Assembly: GCA_030770535.1 (NCBI GenBank)
Contig: JASVEC010000025.1
Span: 372,001 to 436,000, forward strand
DNA length: 64,000 nucleotides
Direction of reading: 5' to 3'
Source: Batkoa obscura
Lineage: Eukaryota > Entomophthoromycota > Entomophthoromycetes > Entomophthorales > Batkoaceae
Shown here: positions 12,221-25,300 of the stretch, one piece after another
Layout of the letters: each line of letters opens with the position of its first letter
Position numbering within the stretch: position 1 is the stretch's first letter
Position numbers and translations under genes: made by a program
Notes under the pieces: generated by a model
Told to the model about the DNA's origin: nothing
Seen by the model: only the letters and a program-made list of their open reading frames with translations
The model's database searches: none

Positions 12221-12550
12221 ATGACAAACACACCATGATAAAATGTCCATATATATGGGTCATATCACGTTGCTGAGTATAATTTCATGGTTTAATATAA
12301 ATATATCTTAATATACAAATTATATTAGACATAAGTTCATGGATTTGGAAAAAGTGAGTTCTTGTTATTTACTTTCAATGAACCGGAGAAAATAATTAGT
12401 TCCATGTTATATATGGTGAATCAAAAATAGAACTTAATATGTGTTTTTCATATAGGGTAATAACATTTATGCGGACTTGAAAATTAGATCATTTTTAGAA
12501 ATGGCTATGCTCATAAGTAATATTGACAATATGAAAAATAATTCATAATA

Positions 12551-12649
12551 TAGGGATGTATTTTTTTGTTTAAGAATTTTACTAACAATCTTTCCGTTCA
12601 AATAGCGCTTAAAAATAGAAAAAGTGATGAAACAAAAAAAACATCCTCA
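12551..12649 (-). mobile_element. MITE family A, copy 3
   Basis: Starts TAGGGATGTATTTTTTTG and ends AAAAAACATCCTCA with ATA flanks; about 99 bp; core 'CAAATAGCGCTTAAAAATAG' present. Minus orientation. Confidence 0.8.
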
Positions 12650-13229
12650 TATATTTAACCTATCACGCCTATTTCAAGAAAAAAAATTGAACAAAATGAA
12701 ATATATTTTTCTCAATATTTATTTAAATAAAAGTAAACAAAGTTAAAATATCATAATGTAAATAAAAATTATTATGGTCAAGGTCATAACAACTTGTGTT
12801 ACAAATTCTATACTTTGTCTATCTTCGCTTTGAGCAATTATTGGGGAAATTCATTTCATTTTAAATTTTCCTTGAAATAAGTGTAATAGGTTAAGAGTAC
12901 CTTAAGAGCCAAAGAAAACAGTAAAAAACTAAAAAATATTCAATAGATATAGCTTTTGTTTTAAAGTTAGTATATTTTTATCGTTTATAAACAACTTTTT
13001 TATCTAATTTTATCATTAGTTTCTTTTATAAAAAAGCCTAACTATTAATATAGTTTAATTACTCATGTTAAATCGAATAAAATTTAAATATTGACTATTC
13101 CTCAACCATATGTTTGTACTTTATCAGCTTTTATTATAGATTATTTTCAAATCAATCATATAAAAACTTTATTTTTTAACAGCCCATAGAGGTGCTATCC
13201 TCATCAATCATAACTTTAAAAGTAGCATA

Positions 13230-13330
13230 TGGGGGTGTTTTTTTTGGCTTCGTTATTTTTTCCATTTTTTAAGCGCTATTTGAGTGGAAAGATTATTAGT
13301 AAAATTCTTAAACAAAAAAATACATCCCCA
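13230..13330 (+). mobile_element. MITE family A, copy 4
   Basis: Nearly consensus copy, TGGGGGTGTTTTTTTTGG to ATACATCCCCA, flanked ATA/TAT; about 101 bp with the AAGCGCTATTTGAG core. Plus orientation. Confidence 0.85.
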
Positions 13331-14552
13331 TATTCTCCTTCAATGGGCTATTTTAAATATACATCCAAAAATCCAACTTACAGTTGTATCCAATCAAGGT
13401 ACCAACCTTTTCATTAGAGTTTAGTTGAAAAATATTATTCAAAACCACTCTTATCCTTGTTCCAATGTTATTTTAAGCAATTTCGTCATTTGGACTTTTA
13501 CTTATTAAAGCCTGTGTCTATCACATTATAAGCTTGAGCCCTCCTGTGAATGAGCTTTGTATTAATACGGGACAGCATAACTTACTTTTTTAATATCTTT
13601 GGTTGAACTCATAAATAAATCAGATCTCTATAGTGGTACTTGGGACTATTTGCATTGACAATAACTATGGAGTAATTTCTGATATTCTAAAATAAGTAAA
13701 ATTATAGTCAAAATAAAACAATAATGTGCCTATTTGGCAACGAACATTTCGCCTATTGAATTCTTAGTCGCATTAGAAAACCAGCTGTCACAACTTGTTT
13801 GTTAGCGAGGAATTAATCTTTGGTAATAAAGTATTATCCGGGTACTGGGCCTTAAAGTTAAAGGAACATAGAACTTACCTTGCACTCTAATTGGTAAATT
13901 TTAATTTATTGATTTCGAATATATTTATAACATAGATACAGAATTTCATATTATGATACAAATGATATCATATCACATTTATATTCTTGACTTGTGGCTT
14001 TTCTATGGCTTACAATGTAATATACTAAAAGTATTTAATTAATAGCAAATAGATTAACCAGAGCATACAAAACTTATTAAGATCAAATCAATATAAGAAC
14101 TTGGAACATTGAAAAGTGAACTAAAATTTATGTCGGCTTCAGATTGAATTATTTGGATTTTTTACTTGTAAGATTCCTAATTAGAAAGCCAGATAATAAC
14201 ATGTTGTAGCATGATAATACTTGTATAATTTTCATCTTGCTTTAATACACCATCTCCTTTTTAACCAAACTAATTTATGAAATATGCATTATAATTAAAC
14301 TCCAGTACTTACTACTCCATGTTTAGTTCATTTTTGATTAAATACAAATTATGAAAGTTGCCAGCTACTAGCTAATGTCTTATAGATTTTCTTATTTTAT
14401 AGCTAATTAGGCCAATTAATAAAAATTAACAATAAATTAAGTCCTTTTGTTTAAAACCACTTTTTATTAAATAAAACTAATATTAGTTGGGTATAAGTTT
14501 AAAACTACATAGTCATTTCAATTTAGTATTAACGACTTTTTACTTTTCTATA

Positions 14553-14641
14553 TGGGGGTGTTTTTTTAGCTTTCATTATTTTTCCGCTCAAATAGCGCTT
14601 AAAAAATGAAAAAAGTGATGAAGCCAAAAAAAACACCCCCA
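14553..14641. mobile_element. MITE family A, copy 5: symmetrical variant
   Basis: Only 89 bp. Unlike other copies, both ends are of the same type: left TGGGGGTGTTTTTTTAGC and right GCCAAAAAAAACACCCCCA are reverse complements, and the sub-terminal CTTCATT-like segment also appears on both sides. The usual AATTCTTAAACAAA half is missing. It looks like a 'two left ends' derivative of the normal asymmetric element. Flanked ATA/TAT. Confidence 0.75.
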
Positions 14642-14737
14642 TATCTTTTTAGATTTTAAACTTGGGATTTTATCTTTTATTATAGTTCAAATAATAATAA
14701 AATGCTTTAAAATTTTTTGTTTTTTTTTAGAACTATT

Positions 14738-14762
14738 TAGGGATGTATTTTTTTGTTTAATA
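14738..14762 (-). mobile_element. MITE family A, copy 6: 25 bp terminal fragment
   Basis: Only TAGGGATGTATTTTTTTG plus TTTAA remains; it stops where the family B inverted pair begins. The missing part is not found on the far side at 16248. Confidence 0.6.
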
Positions 14763-15246
14763 ATTGTGAAAGTTGGTACTCAGTGGTAGGAGTTAAAAGC
14801 AGTTCTTGGTTGATTAACTTGCCTTGAGTCGAACGGTCTTAGTTTATATAATTAAGATAGACTTAACTTAATAGAAATAATACGTAATAAGCTACGAATT
14901 ATGTAAAACAAATACAATGGAAAATACTACCGTAAAATCTATGTAAGATGTTGTCAGAAAGACTTAGTGACTTTATTAATGATACGTTATCAGGGAGTAA
15001 TCCAATTAAAAAGCCTCGAGTTATTGTGTTGAGTAGTCTCTTTTATACTCCAACTGAGTGGCTATATATATGGAACACAATAACAGCTGTTCCTTATTAT
15101 AGTTACCAAGTATGAACATTAAAACGTGGACAATAAGTTCTTCATGATCAGGTGGTAGCAATTCTCACAGAAAATCCAAGTAAAGAACTCTGAATTGGTT
15201 ATTATATTATAATCAATCCTAGAGCTAATGAAGCAATATTTCACAA
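14763..15246 (+). mobile_element. Repeat family B, left arm of inverted pair
   Basis: Starts AATTGTGAAAGTTGGTACTC and ends near AAGCAATATTTCACA. Its outer ~425 bp appears identical, in reverse complement, to 15823-16247; the inner ~60 bp diverges. Same tRNA-like head as the copy at 8931: A-box-like at about 14775-14787, B-box-like at about 14826-14836. The heads of the two arms face outward. The pair could fold into a long hairpin with a ~640 bp loop. Confidence 0.7.
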
Positions 15247-15484
15247 TTGCTATATTTTGATTAAAAATACTATGAATAAAATAATCTTACTTATGCAAAT
15301 TAGTTTAAATAAAAAGTTTTAAAATTAATTTAAACTTTTAATAGTTTTCAATAGTTTAGCAAGGTAATACAAACTATAAAAACTAAATTTATATTTTTTT
15401 ATATTTCAATTATTTAACTATTTATTATACTTTGTTTTTATATTAAAACTTATATTTTTTATTTGATTTATTTTTATTATTTTA

Positions 15485-15605
15485 TATAGTTTATTGGTAG
15501 ATATTTTATACAGTTTATTGGTAGATATTTTATATAATTTATTAATGGATATTTTATACTTACGTATTTTATGTAACATATTAATAAATATTTTGTACTT
15601 ATAAT
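15485..15605. repeat. Degenerate ~27 bp tandem repeat in the hairpin loop
   Basis: Three to four diverging units of the form 'TTTATTGGTAGATATTTTATA', period about 27 bp, located between the two family B arms. Confidence 0.6.
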
Positions 15606-15705
15606 TTATAATTTATTTTAATTATATAAATTAAAACTTATTGATTATCAGCTTTATTTAGAATTATAATATTGTAAATAGTAGCTGTTATTATTTATAA
15701 AATAT

Positions 15706-16247
15706 TGCTTTATCAGTTCTATAATTGATTATCACATAATAATCATTTAACTTGTTTACAAAACTAGATGTAGTCTTGTAATCAATTTGAGCGTGATCCA
15801 TGTGATACAATCAATCCAAAGTTCTTTACTTGGATTTTCTGTGAGAATTGCTACCACCTGATCATGAAGAACTTATTGTCCACGTTTTAATGTTCATACT
15901 TGGTAACTATAATAAGGAACAGCTGTTATTGTGTTCCATATATATAGCCACTCAGTTGGAGTATAAAAGAGACTACTCAACACAATAACTCGAGGCTTTT
16001 TAATTGGATTACTCCCTGATAACGTATCATTAATAAAGTCACTAAGTCTTTCTGACAACATCTTACATAGATTTTACGGTAGTATTTTCCATTGTATTTG
16101 TTTTACATAATTCGTAGCTTATTACGTATTATTTCTATTAAGTTAAGTCTATCTTAATTATATAAACTAAGACCGTTCGACTCAAGGCAAGTTAATCAAC
16201 CAAGAACTGCTTTTAACTCCTACCACTGAGTACCAACTTTCACAATT
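15706..16247 (-). mobile_element. Repeat family B, right arm of inverted pair
   Basis: Reverse-complement copy of 14763-15246, ending 'CCAACTTTCACAATT' at 16247. Its inner part (about 15740-15810) holds extra sequence absent from the left arm and from the copy at 8931. Near identity of the outer arms against several percent divergence from the 8931 copy points to recent inverted duplication or gene conversion. Confidence 0.7.
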
Positions 16248-16666
16248 TATAAAGTATAATATTTTATTATATAATCAAATGCTAAACTTTATTTATATTT
16301 TCAGCTTTTTAATGTAAAATGTTTTTTATTTTTTTTAATTATATTAAGTAGCATTTTAATATAAGTATTTATTTCCTTTATTTATATTTTTTCCTTCTTA
16401 TTATTGCTAGTATAACTTTATATTTTACTGAATAACTTTTTTAAATATTTTTCACGTTTTTTTAATAAATTATTAAGACTTTTTTTTCTAACTTTCAGCT
16501 TTTTACAATTAATATAAAATCATTAAGCTTTAATCATTGAATTTTATATATTTAAATAATTTTTAAATTATTATTTTATAGATTGAATAATTCAGTTAAA
16601 AGTTTCAAGTCATAAACTATAAAATAAAATAAAATAAATTTTATAAGTTTTATTTAATGAATATAT

Positions 16667-16765
16667 AAAGGGATGTTTTTGGTTTTATCACCTTTTCTGT
16701 TTTTTAAGCATTATTTAAGTAAAAAAATTGTTAGTAAAATTCTTAAACAAAAAAAAAAATCTTTA
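16667..16765 (+). mobile_element. MITE family A, copy 7 (degraded)
   Basis: Both termini are eroded (AAAGGGATG / ATCTTTA), but the body 'TGTTAGTAAAATTCTTAAAC' is intact. Plus orientation. Confidence 0.75.
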
Positions 16766-17006
16766 TATATTATTTTATAACTTTTTTGAAATATATTAAT
16801 TATTAATTAATATTCAATTATTTAAATATACTTAATTTTAATTTTAAATGAAAATTAAAACAATAAGGGTTTATTAGCATTATTATTATTAAAAAATTGC
16901 AATTAAATTACTTATTTAATAAAAAATTAATAAAATAACTTTAATGCAAAAAAAAGTATAGCAGCTTAATTATATAATTTGATTTTAAAACTTGTATAAA
17001 AACATA

Positions 17007-17104
17007 TGGGGCGTTTTTTGGCTTCATTATTTTTTCCGTTTTTTAAGCGCTATTTTAGCGGAAAGATTGTTAGTAAGATTTTTAAACAAAAAAATACATC
17101 CCCA
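17007..17104 (+). mobile_element. MITE family A, copy 8
   Basis: TGGGGCGTTTTTTGGCTTC to ATACATCCCCA, 98 bp, flanked ATA/TAT. Plus orientation. Last copy before the 17-39 kb gene block. Confidence 0.85.
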
Positions 17105-17776
17105 TATCCTTATATAATATATTTTTATTTTTAATCATTTCTATTTTGTAAATTCTTTAATATAATATAATGTATTAATTAAAATAAATTTTTATTTAAA
17201 AATATTTTTTATTAGCTTTATAAATTATTTTTAATTGTTTTGTTTTAATATTAAATAAAAATAATTAAAACATTATATTTTTAATAGAAAAATAAAATTA
17301 CAGCTTTTAAACATGAAAACTTGCTAACTTTTTATTATTTTATAATATATAGTATATCTAAATAAGTTTATTTTATCTGATAGTATTTTTTAATTTAATT
17401 ATATAATTTTTAATAGCATGTTTATTATATTATCTGTTTTTTAATTAAATAAGTTGATTAAATTTAATTATATTAAAAATTAAATTATCATACTACAATT
17501 TGAAAAGAATTCAGTCTTTTTAATTTTACACAATCATGCTTTATAATAGTAAAGATATTATTAGCTTGAAACATAAAAAATTTATATATTATAGTAAATT
17601 AATAACAAAAATAGCTTATAATGGAATATTTTTGAAAAATTTCACTTTGCATTTCATAAAAATAGTTATCATCAATTAACTTATTAAATAAAATAGAATA
17701 ATAAAATATAATATAAACAGATATCAAAAAGCTACAAACAATAAAAAAATAAGCCAGTAATGTTTTTAAAATCTAC

Positions 17777-19479
17777 TTAATTATCTGGAGCACCAAACCC
17801 ACCACCTCCCGGGGTTAAAATGACAACTCTATCCCCTTTTTCTACTTTAACTGATGCTTTGCCCCCAATATTAAGTTTCAATCCATTTTTTTTAACTAAA
17901 AGATTTTGGCCTGGTTGAGCGCTTAAACCACCGTTTAAGCCATAAGGAGATCTAGCTCTTCTTTCAGATAAAATATTAACATCCATTGATTTTAAAAATT
18001 CAATTTCCCTCTTTACTCCATTACCTCCATTAAATTGACCTAATCCCCCAGAACCTAATTATTATAAATTAATTATTAATAAATCAATTGTTTATATTAA
18101 TTCTATCACCTTCACGTATACTAAATCCTCTTAAAATCACTGGATATCTCTTTTCTAAGATCTCTACATCCGTAATTCTAGTATTAGTCATATGTACATG
18201 CACTCCAGACTGTCCATGCCAACTTGGTCCAGCACCTGAGCCACCAGCAATTGTTTCATAGTAACCAAAGGTAGCATCACCAAATGTTAAATTATTACAA
18301 CAACCTTGAGAAGCAGCCGCTGCATTAAATGCTTTAAAGATAGTATCACATACCCTTTGAGAAGTAGTAACATTGCCACCAACTACAGCAGCTTCAGGAG
18401 ATGGATTAAGTAAACATTGATCTGGTATAATAATACTGATAGGTTCTAAACAACCTGAATTTAATGGGATAGCTTCATCAATTAAACATCTTAAACAATA
18501 TAAAATAGCAGAATGAGTAACTGCTTTTGGTGCATTAAAATTATTATAAACTTGTTCTGTTGTACCATCAAAATTGAATTCTGCACTTCCATCTTTATTA
18601 ATTATTATTTTTAATTTGATTTTACTACCATCATCCATAAAATCTTCACTTTGTAAGATTCGATTTTCTTCTCCTTCTTTGATAAATTTCTTTAATAAAG
18701 ATCTTACTGCTGAATTGGCATTTTGTCTAATAAATCTCATATAACTTAATACTACATTAAGTGAATTATCATTAATAAGTTGATTTACTAATTGAATACC
18801 AATGTTATTAGCAGCTACTTGTGCCTTTAAATCGGATAAATTATCTTCCCAACATCTCGTACCAGAACTATTTGGATGATTTAGTTTAGGTTGATTAACT
18901 AAAACATCTCTAATCTTATCATATTGAAATACATTATCTTCTACCAACTTTAAAGATAAAATGGAGGCCCCTTCTTCACTCAAGTATTTAGAATTTGGTG
19001 GCATCGAACCTGGTAAAATACCACCAATATCCGCATGATGGGCACGATTAGCTACAAAGAATACAACTTGATCTTTATAAAACACTGGTGTAATTACTGT
19101 GATATCGGGTAAATGAGAACCACCAGCTACTGGATGATTAGTGACTATAACATCCCCTGGCTTCAATCTTAAATTTATATCTTTTTTACTTAATTCATTG
19201 TAATGTTCTATTTGCCATTTTACTGCAAAAGACAAAGAGCCCAAATGTACTGGAATATGCGGGGCATTTGCTATTAATCCACCCTCAGGTCCAAATAAAG
19301 CACATGAAAAATCTAAACGTTCTTTAATATTTGTTGAGACTGAAGTTTTTTGTAAAGTTCTTCCCATTTGCTCAGCAATAGCCATAAATCGATTACTAAA
19401 GATGGATAATTTTATGGGATCTGGTTTAATTTCGGTAGTTTGATCTATCGCATTAGTGGTATTATTATTATTATTATTA

Positions 19480-19510
<31 letters not shown>

Positions 19511-21828
19511 CAATCTTTTTAATAATAATGTGATCTTTTGATATTAAAGCCAACCAACTAGGTTCAATTAAATTAGTAGAATTAGGTTCAACAATTAAAG
19601 CAGGGCCAACAACAACATCTCCTTTATTTAAATCATTTAGCGAGTAAACTTTGGTATATAACCAACCATTTTCAAAATATACTTTTTTTATAAACTTTTC
19701 TTTAACATTACTACCTTTTGCTAAACAATTTTCAATTTCTTCATAAACTGTTAATTCCTGATCTTCACTAATCGTAATTTCATTTTTACCGATTCCACTT
19801 ACTCTAATATCATCTACAATTATTTTTTTATCTTTTAACAAAAATCCAAATTGCTGTAAATGAGATTGATTAAATTGTTCTTCAAAACCCGAGATATTTT
19901 TATCATTCATTAATATCATTAATGAACAATCTGTATTATCATATCTTAAATTAAAATATACTTTAAATTCAACTCTATTTTCATTAACACCTTTACTATT
20001 AAATTCATCTTTAACTTTTCCTTTTAATTGTTGAATGATTTGATTCAATATATCAAAATTCTCTTCAATCAATGGATAACTAGTAGGCTGTTGTTGCTCA
20101 TAAACAATTTCAGCTAAGGATAATCCATAAGCAGATAAAATAGACGAATACTTATGAATTAATACCATCTTAATACCTAATAAATTAGCAATTGAACAAG
20201 CATGTTGTCCACCAGCACCACCAAAGCAACATAATATATGTTTACTAGTATCCCAACCTTTATTTTCAGTTAATCCACGAATGGGTCGAGCCATTGCTTC
20301 ATTGGCTACTTTGATAAATCCATATGCAATATCTTCAACACTTAATTGAATTTTATCTTCATTATTAATTTGTAATTGTACTTTTTCAAAGGCTTTGTAA
20401 GTACTATTGTAATCTAATGCTTCATCTTCTTTGGGTCCAAATATCTTTGGAAATAATTCTGGAATTAAGCGTCCTATTTTTACTATTATTAACTATTTTT
20501 ATATAAGATAAAACTATTTTAATTTACCTAATAGTAAATTAGCATCTGTAACTGCAAGTTCACCCCCTTTTCTATAACAAACAGGACCTGGAGAAGCACC
20601 CACAGAAGAAGGTCCAACTTGAAATAAACCTCTTTGGTAAATCAATTTTGAACCACCACCTGCAGCAACAGTAGAAATTTCTAATTGAGGTGATTGAATA
20701 ATAACTCCACCCGTATTTGATTCAAATACATGTTCTAAATTACCATCAAATCTAGATACATCGGTACTAGTACCACCCATATCAAATCCAATAATGGGTA
20801 ATTTTAAATTATTATTATAACTTGTTTTACTATAACCAATAACACCACCAGCAGGTCCAGATAATATGGCTTTTAAACCACTAAATTTATCTAATGTACT
20901 TAATCCGCCATCACTTTGCATAAATAATAATTTATTTTTCATTTCACCTTTAAATTTATTTGAAAAAGATTTTATATAATTTTGAATGTGTGGAGTTAAA
21001 TAACCGTCTACACAAGCAGAGGATGTTCTTGGTAAATATTTAATCATTTTAATTGTATCGGAAGATAATGTAATATTTTCAAATCCCATTCTTTTAGCTA
21101 ATTGAGCTACTATTTGTTCATGTTGATCATATAAATAAGAATGTACAAAACAGATAGCAACGGATTTAATTCCGCTTTCCAATAATTCTTTTAATTCCTT
21201 TTCAATTATTTTGAGTTCAGGTTCCTTTTCAACAATTATTCTATCCCCAGTTTCAGTTTGAATACCTCCTTCTTTAATTATGGCTATTCTTTCATCAACT
21301 TCAATTACTTTTTCATATAAAATACTTGGTTTAATACATTTCAAATCAAAGATATTAGGCCTTGCTTGAGTACCAATCTCTAAAACATCTTTAAATCCAC
21401 TAGTAGTAATTAAACCTAGTCTTTCTCCTTGTCTTTCTAATAATGCATTAGTAGCTACAGTAGTTCCCATTCTTATACTTTCTAAAAATTTGTTAGGATA
21501 AAATTATATTTAATTAATTTTTAACTAACCTATTTTATCCAAGTTAATCTTTTCATCTCGAGATAAATCCACCTTATAGATATCAGATAAAAGTCTTCTT
21601 ATACCTTCTGTTGGTGCATCTTCATAATTCGCTTTATCTTGACTTAATAATTTAATCACTTTAGTTTGAAGACTCCATTCATCATTCTAAATATTTTGAT
21701 TTTAATTATTTATTTCTTTATACTATAATAATAATTACTATCTTCTCTTCCCAACAAGCAAAACAATCAGTAAAGGTACCGCCTCGATCAATTGAAATAC
21801 GAACTTTTTGAATAACTGTTTCTTTCAT
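17777..21828 (-). CDS. OXP1: 5-oxoprolinase (ATP-hydrolysing)
   Basis: Five exons: 21739-21828, 21530-21686, 20528-21481, 18110-20473 and 17777-18054; phases close exactly, giving about 1280 residues against the usual ~1285. It catalyses ATP-dependent opening of 5-oxo-L-proline to L-glutamate in the gamma-glutamyl/glutathione cycle, in the cytosol. HyuA-N and HyuA parts occupy roughly the first 700 residues, with 'RGGTFTDCF' at about 15-23, 'RMGTTVATNALLERQGE' and 'GFDMGGTSTDVSR' as ATPase-fold motifs and 'GGAGGQHAC' near 460. The HyuB part follows ('LSGPAGG' and 'NHPVAGGSHLPD' regions, then 'TPGGGGFGAPDN' at the C-terminus). A poly-Asn tract of about 20 residues sits near 725, in the linker between the two halves, where it should be tolerated. 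The last intron interrupts the 'REG|SGGLGQFNGG' motif. Confidence 0.93.
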
Positions 21829-22307
21829 TTCGTTTTTATTTAATAAAAAAATAGTTTTTCATTTCACGTATTTATATCTAAAGTTCAAATTACTAATCAA
21901 TCTCAATAGCATTGAGTCAAAAAATTCATGATGTCACGTAACAATTTTTCAACACTTTTATTGGCGCTGTTTATCCCATTTAAAAGAATAGCAATGATTA
22001 TTAAACAAGTAACTAAATTAACACGTATAGCATTTACTTAAACATACCAGTTTTCTTTTTTAATTACCCAGTTTTTCAACATTTGTTCATCAGTTTTTCA
22101 TTTAATATTACTATTTGGATTTTCTGAATGCAGAAAACATCAATTGAAACTGACATACAAATTATTAAAAAATCGATACAGTCATTTTATAAACCTGTAG
22201 GATCAAAGTGAAAACCGAGATGTTTAAATAGAAAAGTATCATAAGGTTAATACTATACAAAAAATAAAATCATCATTACAAAAAAATGCTTTATTTCAGC
22301 CCCAAAA
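21829..22307. other. Intergenic between oxoprolinase and SLA2
   Basis: Upstream region of oxoprolinase and 3' flank of SLA2; no gene or repeat seen. Confidence 0.5.
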
Positions 22308-25300
22308 CTATTGTTCTTCCACTTCATTAGAATAATGATATGAATGTTTCCTCATTTGGGCAAGTTGTGCTCTAGCAACCGCCAATTCCTTTTCCAATTT
22401 AAGAATGGACACCTGTTGCTCCATTTCTTTAACTTTAAATTCATGTGGTGCTACATTGGATAAATCCATCGAACTACTTTGTTGTTTTTCCGATAATGCT
22501 TTAACTGCTTTAACCAATCCTTTAGAAGCATTAGTTACTGCTTTCGATGCTTCTTCCAATTGATTTTGTGTTTTAGAATGTAAACTAGCTTTAACCCTAG
22601 AAGCAGCTACCAATTGAGCGGTAGCGGCTGATACCTCATTACAAGCAACCATTAATTGTTCAAGGCTATGAGTACCATGAATTACACCATCCGCTGATTC
22701 TACTAAATAATTGGTAGCCATAGCTACTGCTTTTGCTGCTGATATCAAACCTTCGGTCCATCGATTATTCTTTTTATAAAACGCTGTTTTTGTACTTGAT
22801 CCCTTACCTTGAGTAACAATTTCTTGTTGGGAAGCAGTAGCACATTTAATAAGGTGAGCAATGGCATTAGTAATAGCCATAGCCGAATCTAAAATTGAAG
22901 AATGAACTTGGCGATCAATGGTAGTAAGCTTAGGATCCATAGGTTTATTCATTAATGTTGATAGTTTCATTGTAGCTTCTTCAATTGCTTTAGCAGCATT
23001 TAACATCTCCCTTTCTACTAAATCACCTAAATCTTCCATGGAATTCTTGATTTCTAAAGTGCTGGCATCTTTAACTACTAATTTTTCAGTCAATTTAGCT
23101 ACTTCTGAAAGACTAGATTGAATTTCTTTATTGGCCATAGCTACAATTTCTGGTCTAGAAGTAGCTGGTACACTTGAAAGCTTATCTGAAAGTAATTTAG
23201 TAAAGAAAGCTTTAATGGATCTACCACCCAATAATGTTTCAGAAGTTAACAGTTCTACCATATTATCTTCAGCTAATCTAGTAATTCCTTTAACTTCATT
23301 TAATAGCTGATCAGATAATTGAGTAAAGTTAATAGCTAAACTAATTACTTCGGAATGTTCTGCATGATCCGAAAGATAATCATAAAGTATAGCTGAAAAC
23401 TCATTAGAAGCAGTAATTGTACTTTCAATCAAAGATAAAGCATGTTCTGGTGTAGCAGCTACGTTACCTTGAGCATTAGTAGATTCAAAATCAAAAATAG
23501 ATTGATCCATTTTTTCAATACAACTTCTAAAAATGGAATCTAAAATTTTATTAAGCTTTAAGTTATGTTCTGAATTCAATGTAACCAATTTTCTTTGAAA
23601 TCCAGTGGATGTTTGATTGGTTGAATCTTGTGTTTGTTTTAAAGCGATCAATGTTTGGTCCATAGCTGCTTGTAATACATTAATTTCTTCATCTTTACTT
23701 GTTCTTAAATTGTTCAATTCTCCTCTCACTGTATCTAAACTACCTTGTAGTTCCATCATCTCCTTCATTTTGATATTGATTTGTTGATTGAGATTTTGTT
23801 TTTCTCTTTCAAAACGTTGCATTAATTGTGCTACTTCAGCTCCCTTACTTTGTCCAAGTTCATTTAATTGACTACGCATCATTTCACTTTCTCTACGTAA
23901 GCGATTCATTTCTTCTTGATGAGCTACCTTTAATCGATTGAGTTCTGCTTGTGCACGATCACGTTCAGTAGCCATTTGAGTGACTTGTGATGCTTTAGTT
24001 TGAGCCTCATGTTTCATTCTTTCCATAGCTCTGACGGCTTCAGCAGCCTGACCCAATTTAGACGTAGCTTGTTTATATTTATTCAATAGATCCAAATGTT
24101 CTTGACGTAATTGAGCATAGGATTTAGCTAAAACTTCATATTTTGATTTCCACATATTTACTTGATCTTCCAATGATTTTAACATAGCAGTACTATTTTG
24201 TTCCTGTTGATTTAATTGTATTGTTTTTAATTGAATTTCCCTTTCAAGTTGTTGGCTTCTACCTTGATTTTGTTGATATAAAAGTTGATCTCTTTCATGT
24301 CTCGCTCTTAAATTAAATATTTCTTGTTCAAGCTCTTGTAATCGACCATGAACCTGTCTTTGAATTTGATTTTGTTGCATTCTTTGAAGTTCTTCTTGTT
24401 CTCTTTTTTGTTGTTGGATGAGTTGATCCTCATAAGCACGTTGTTGTTCTTCATAAGCTCTTTGTTGTTGTAAACGTTCTTGCTCCATTCTTTGTTGTAA
24501 TAAAATTGAATTTTGTTTTTCTTGTTGTAATCTTTCATATTCTTTTTGTTGTTGTAAAAGAAACTCTTGGCTCATTTCAGGTAAGGGTGCTGGTGGTGGT
24601 GGTGTTGGTACATTACGAGTAACTTCAAGTCTACGAATTGGTTCTCCAGGTACAAAAGAGGGTGGATCTTTCGACAATTCAGGTACGGTAATTAAGGAGG
24701 TAAGGTACCTAATTTGTGAACACTCAAAATAAAATTGACGATTATTTTCATGGAGTTCATAAAACTTATTTTTTAATGGTACTAAAGCTTCTTTGATTTC
24801 AATTGATTGATACATAGCTGTGAGCATAGATTTTATAAATGTATAAATAGCAAATGATTCTTGAACTAATGGTACTAAACAAGATATCTTACACTCATTG
24901 TTTGGGGATCCACCAAGTGAACGAAATACCTGTCGATGGAAACCATCTTGACGTTCAGCTAATGAAATCAATTGTCCAATAGTTTCATAGCCTGCATTTG
25001 GATCTGATACACCTCGCATACTTAAATAATCATCATAATCAAAGTTAGCAGGAAACTCTGGATTTTGACGATGAAAGTCAAGTTTATTAAGTATATACTC
25101 AATATAACCACGAATCAATGGACCGTAGCCAAAGTTATCATTCGAAAATAAATTACGTCCTAAACTTTGAATAAAACTAATTTCGTTAAAACTTTCTCTT
25201 AAGACCTAATTGAATTTTAATTAATATTGTCTTTTCTAGTTTAAGTTCTATTTACATTTGGATGCCCATCACGAATAACTTTATGGATGGTAATCAAAGC

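Larger units (their letters stand above)
12081..14762. other. Gene-poor stretch with miniature elements
   Basis: No supported gene. Holds the promoter of the cysteine-rich gene and four family A miniature-element copies or fragments (12551, 13230, 14553 and 14738). The ORF at 13229-13417 is simply a read through copy 4. Confidence 0.6.
16248..17776. other. AT-rich intergenic with two miniature elements
   Basis: No gene; extremely A/T-rich low-complexity DNA. Holds family A copies at 16667-16765 and 17007-17104. The 3' side of the oxoprolinase gene begins at 17777. Confidence 0.6.

Noticed and set aside
13229-13417. 62-codon ORF
   Set aside because: Two thirds of it is a read through miniature element copy 4; no conservation as protein in other copies.
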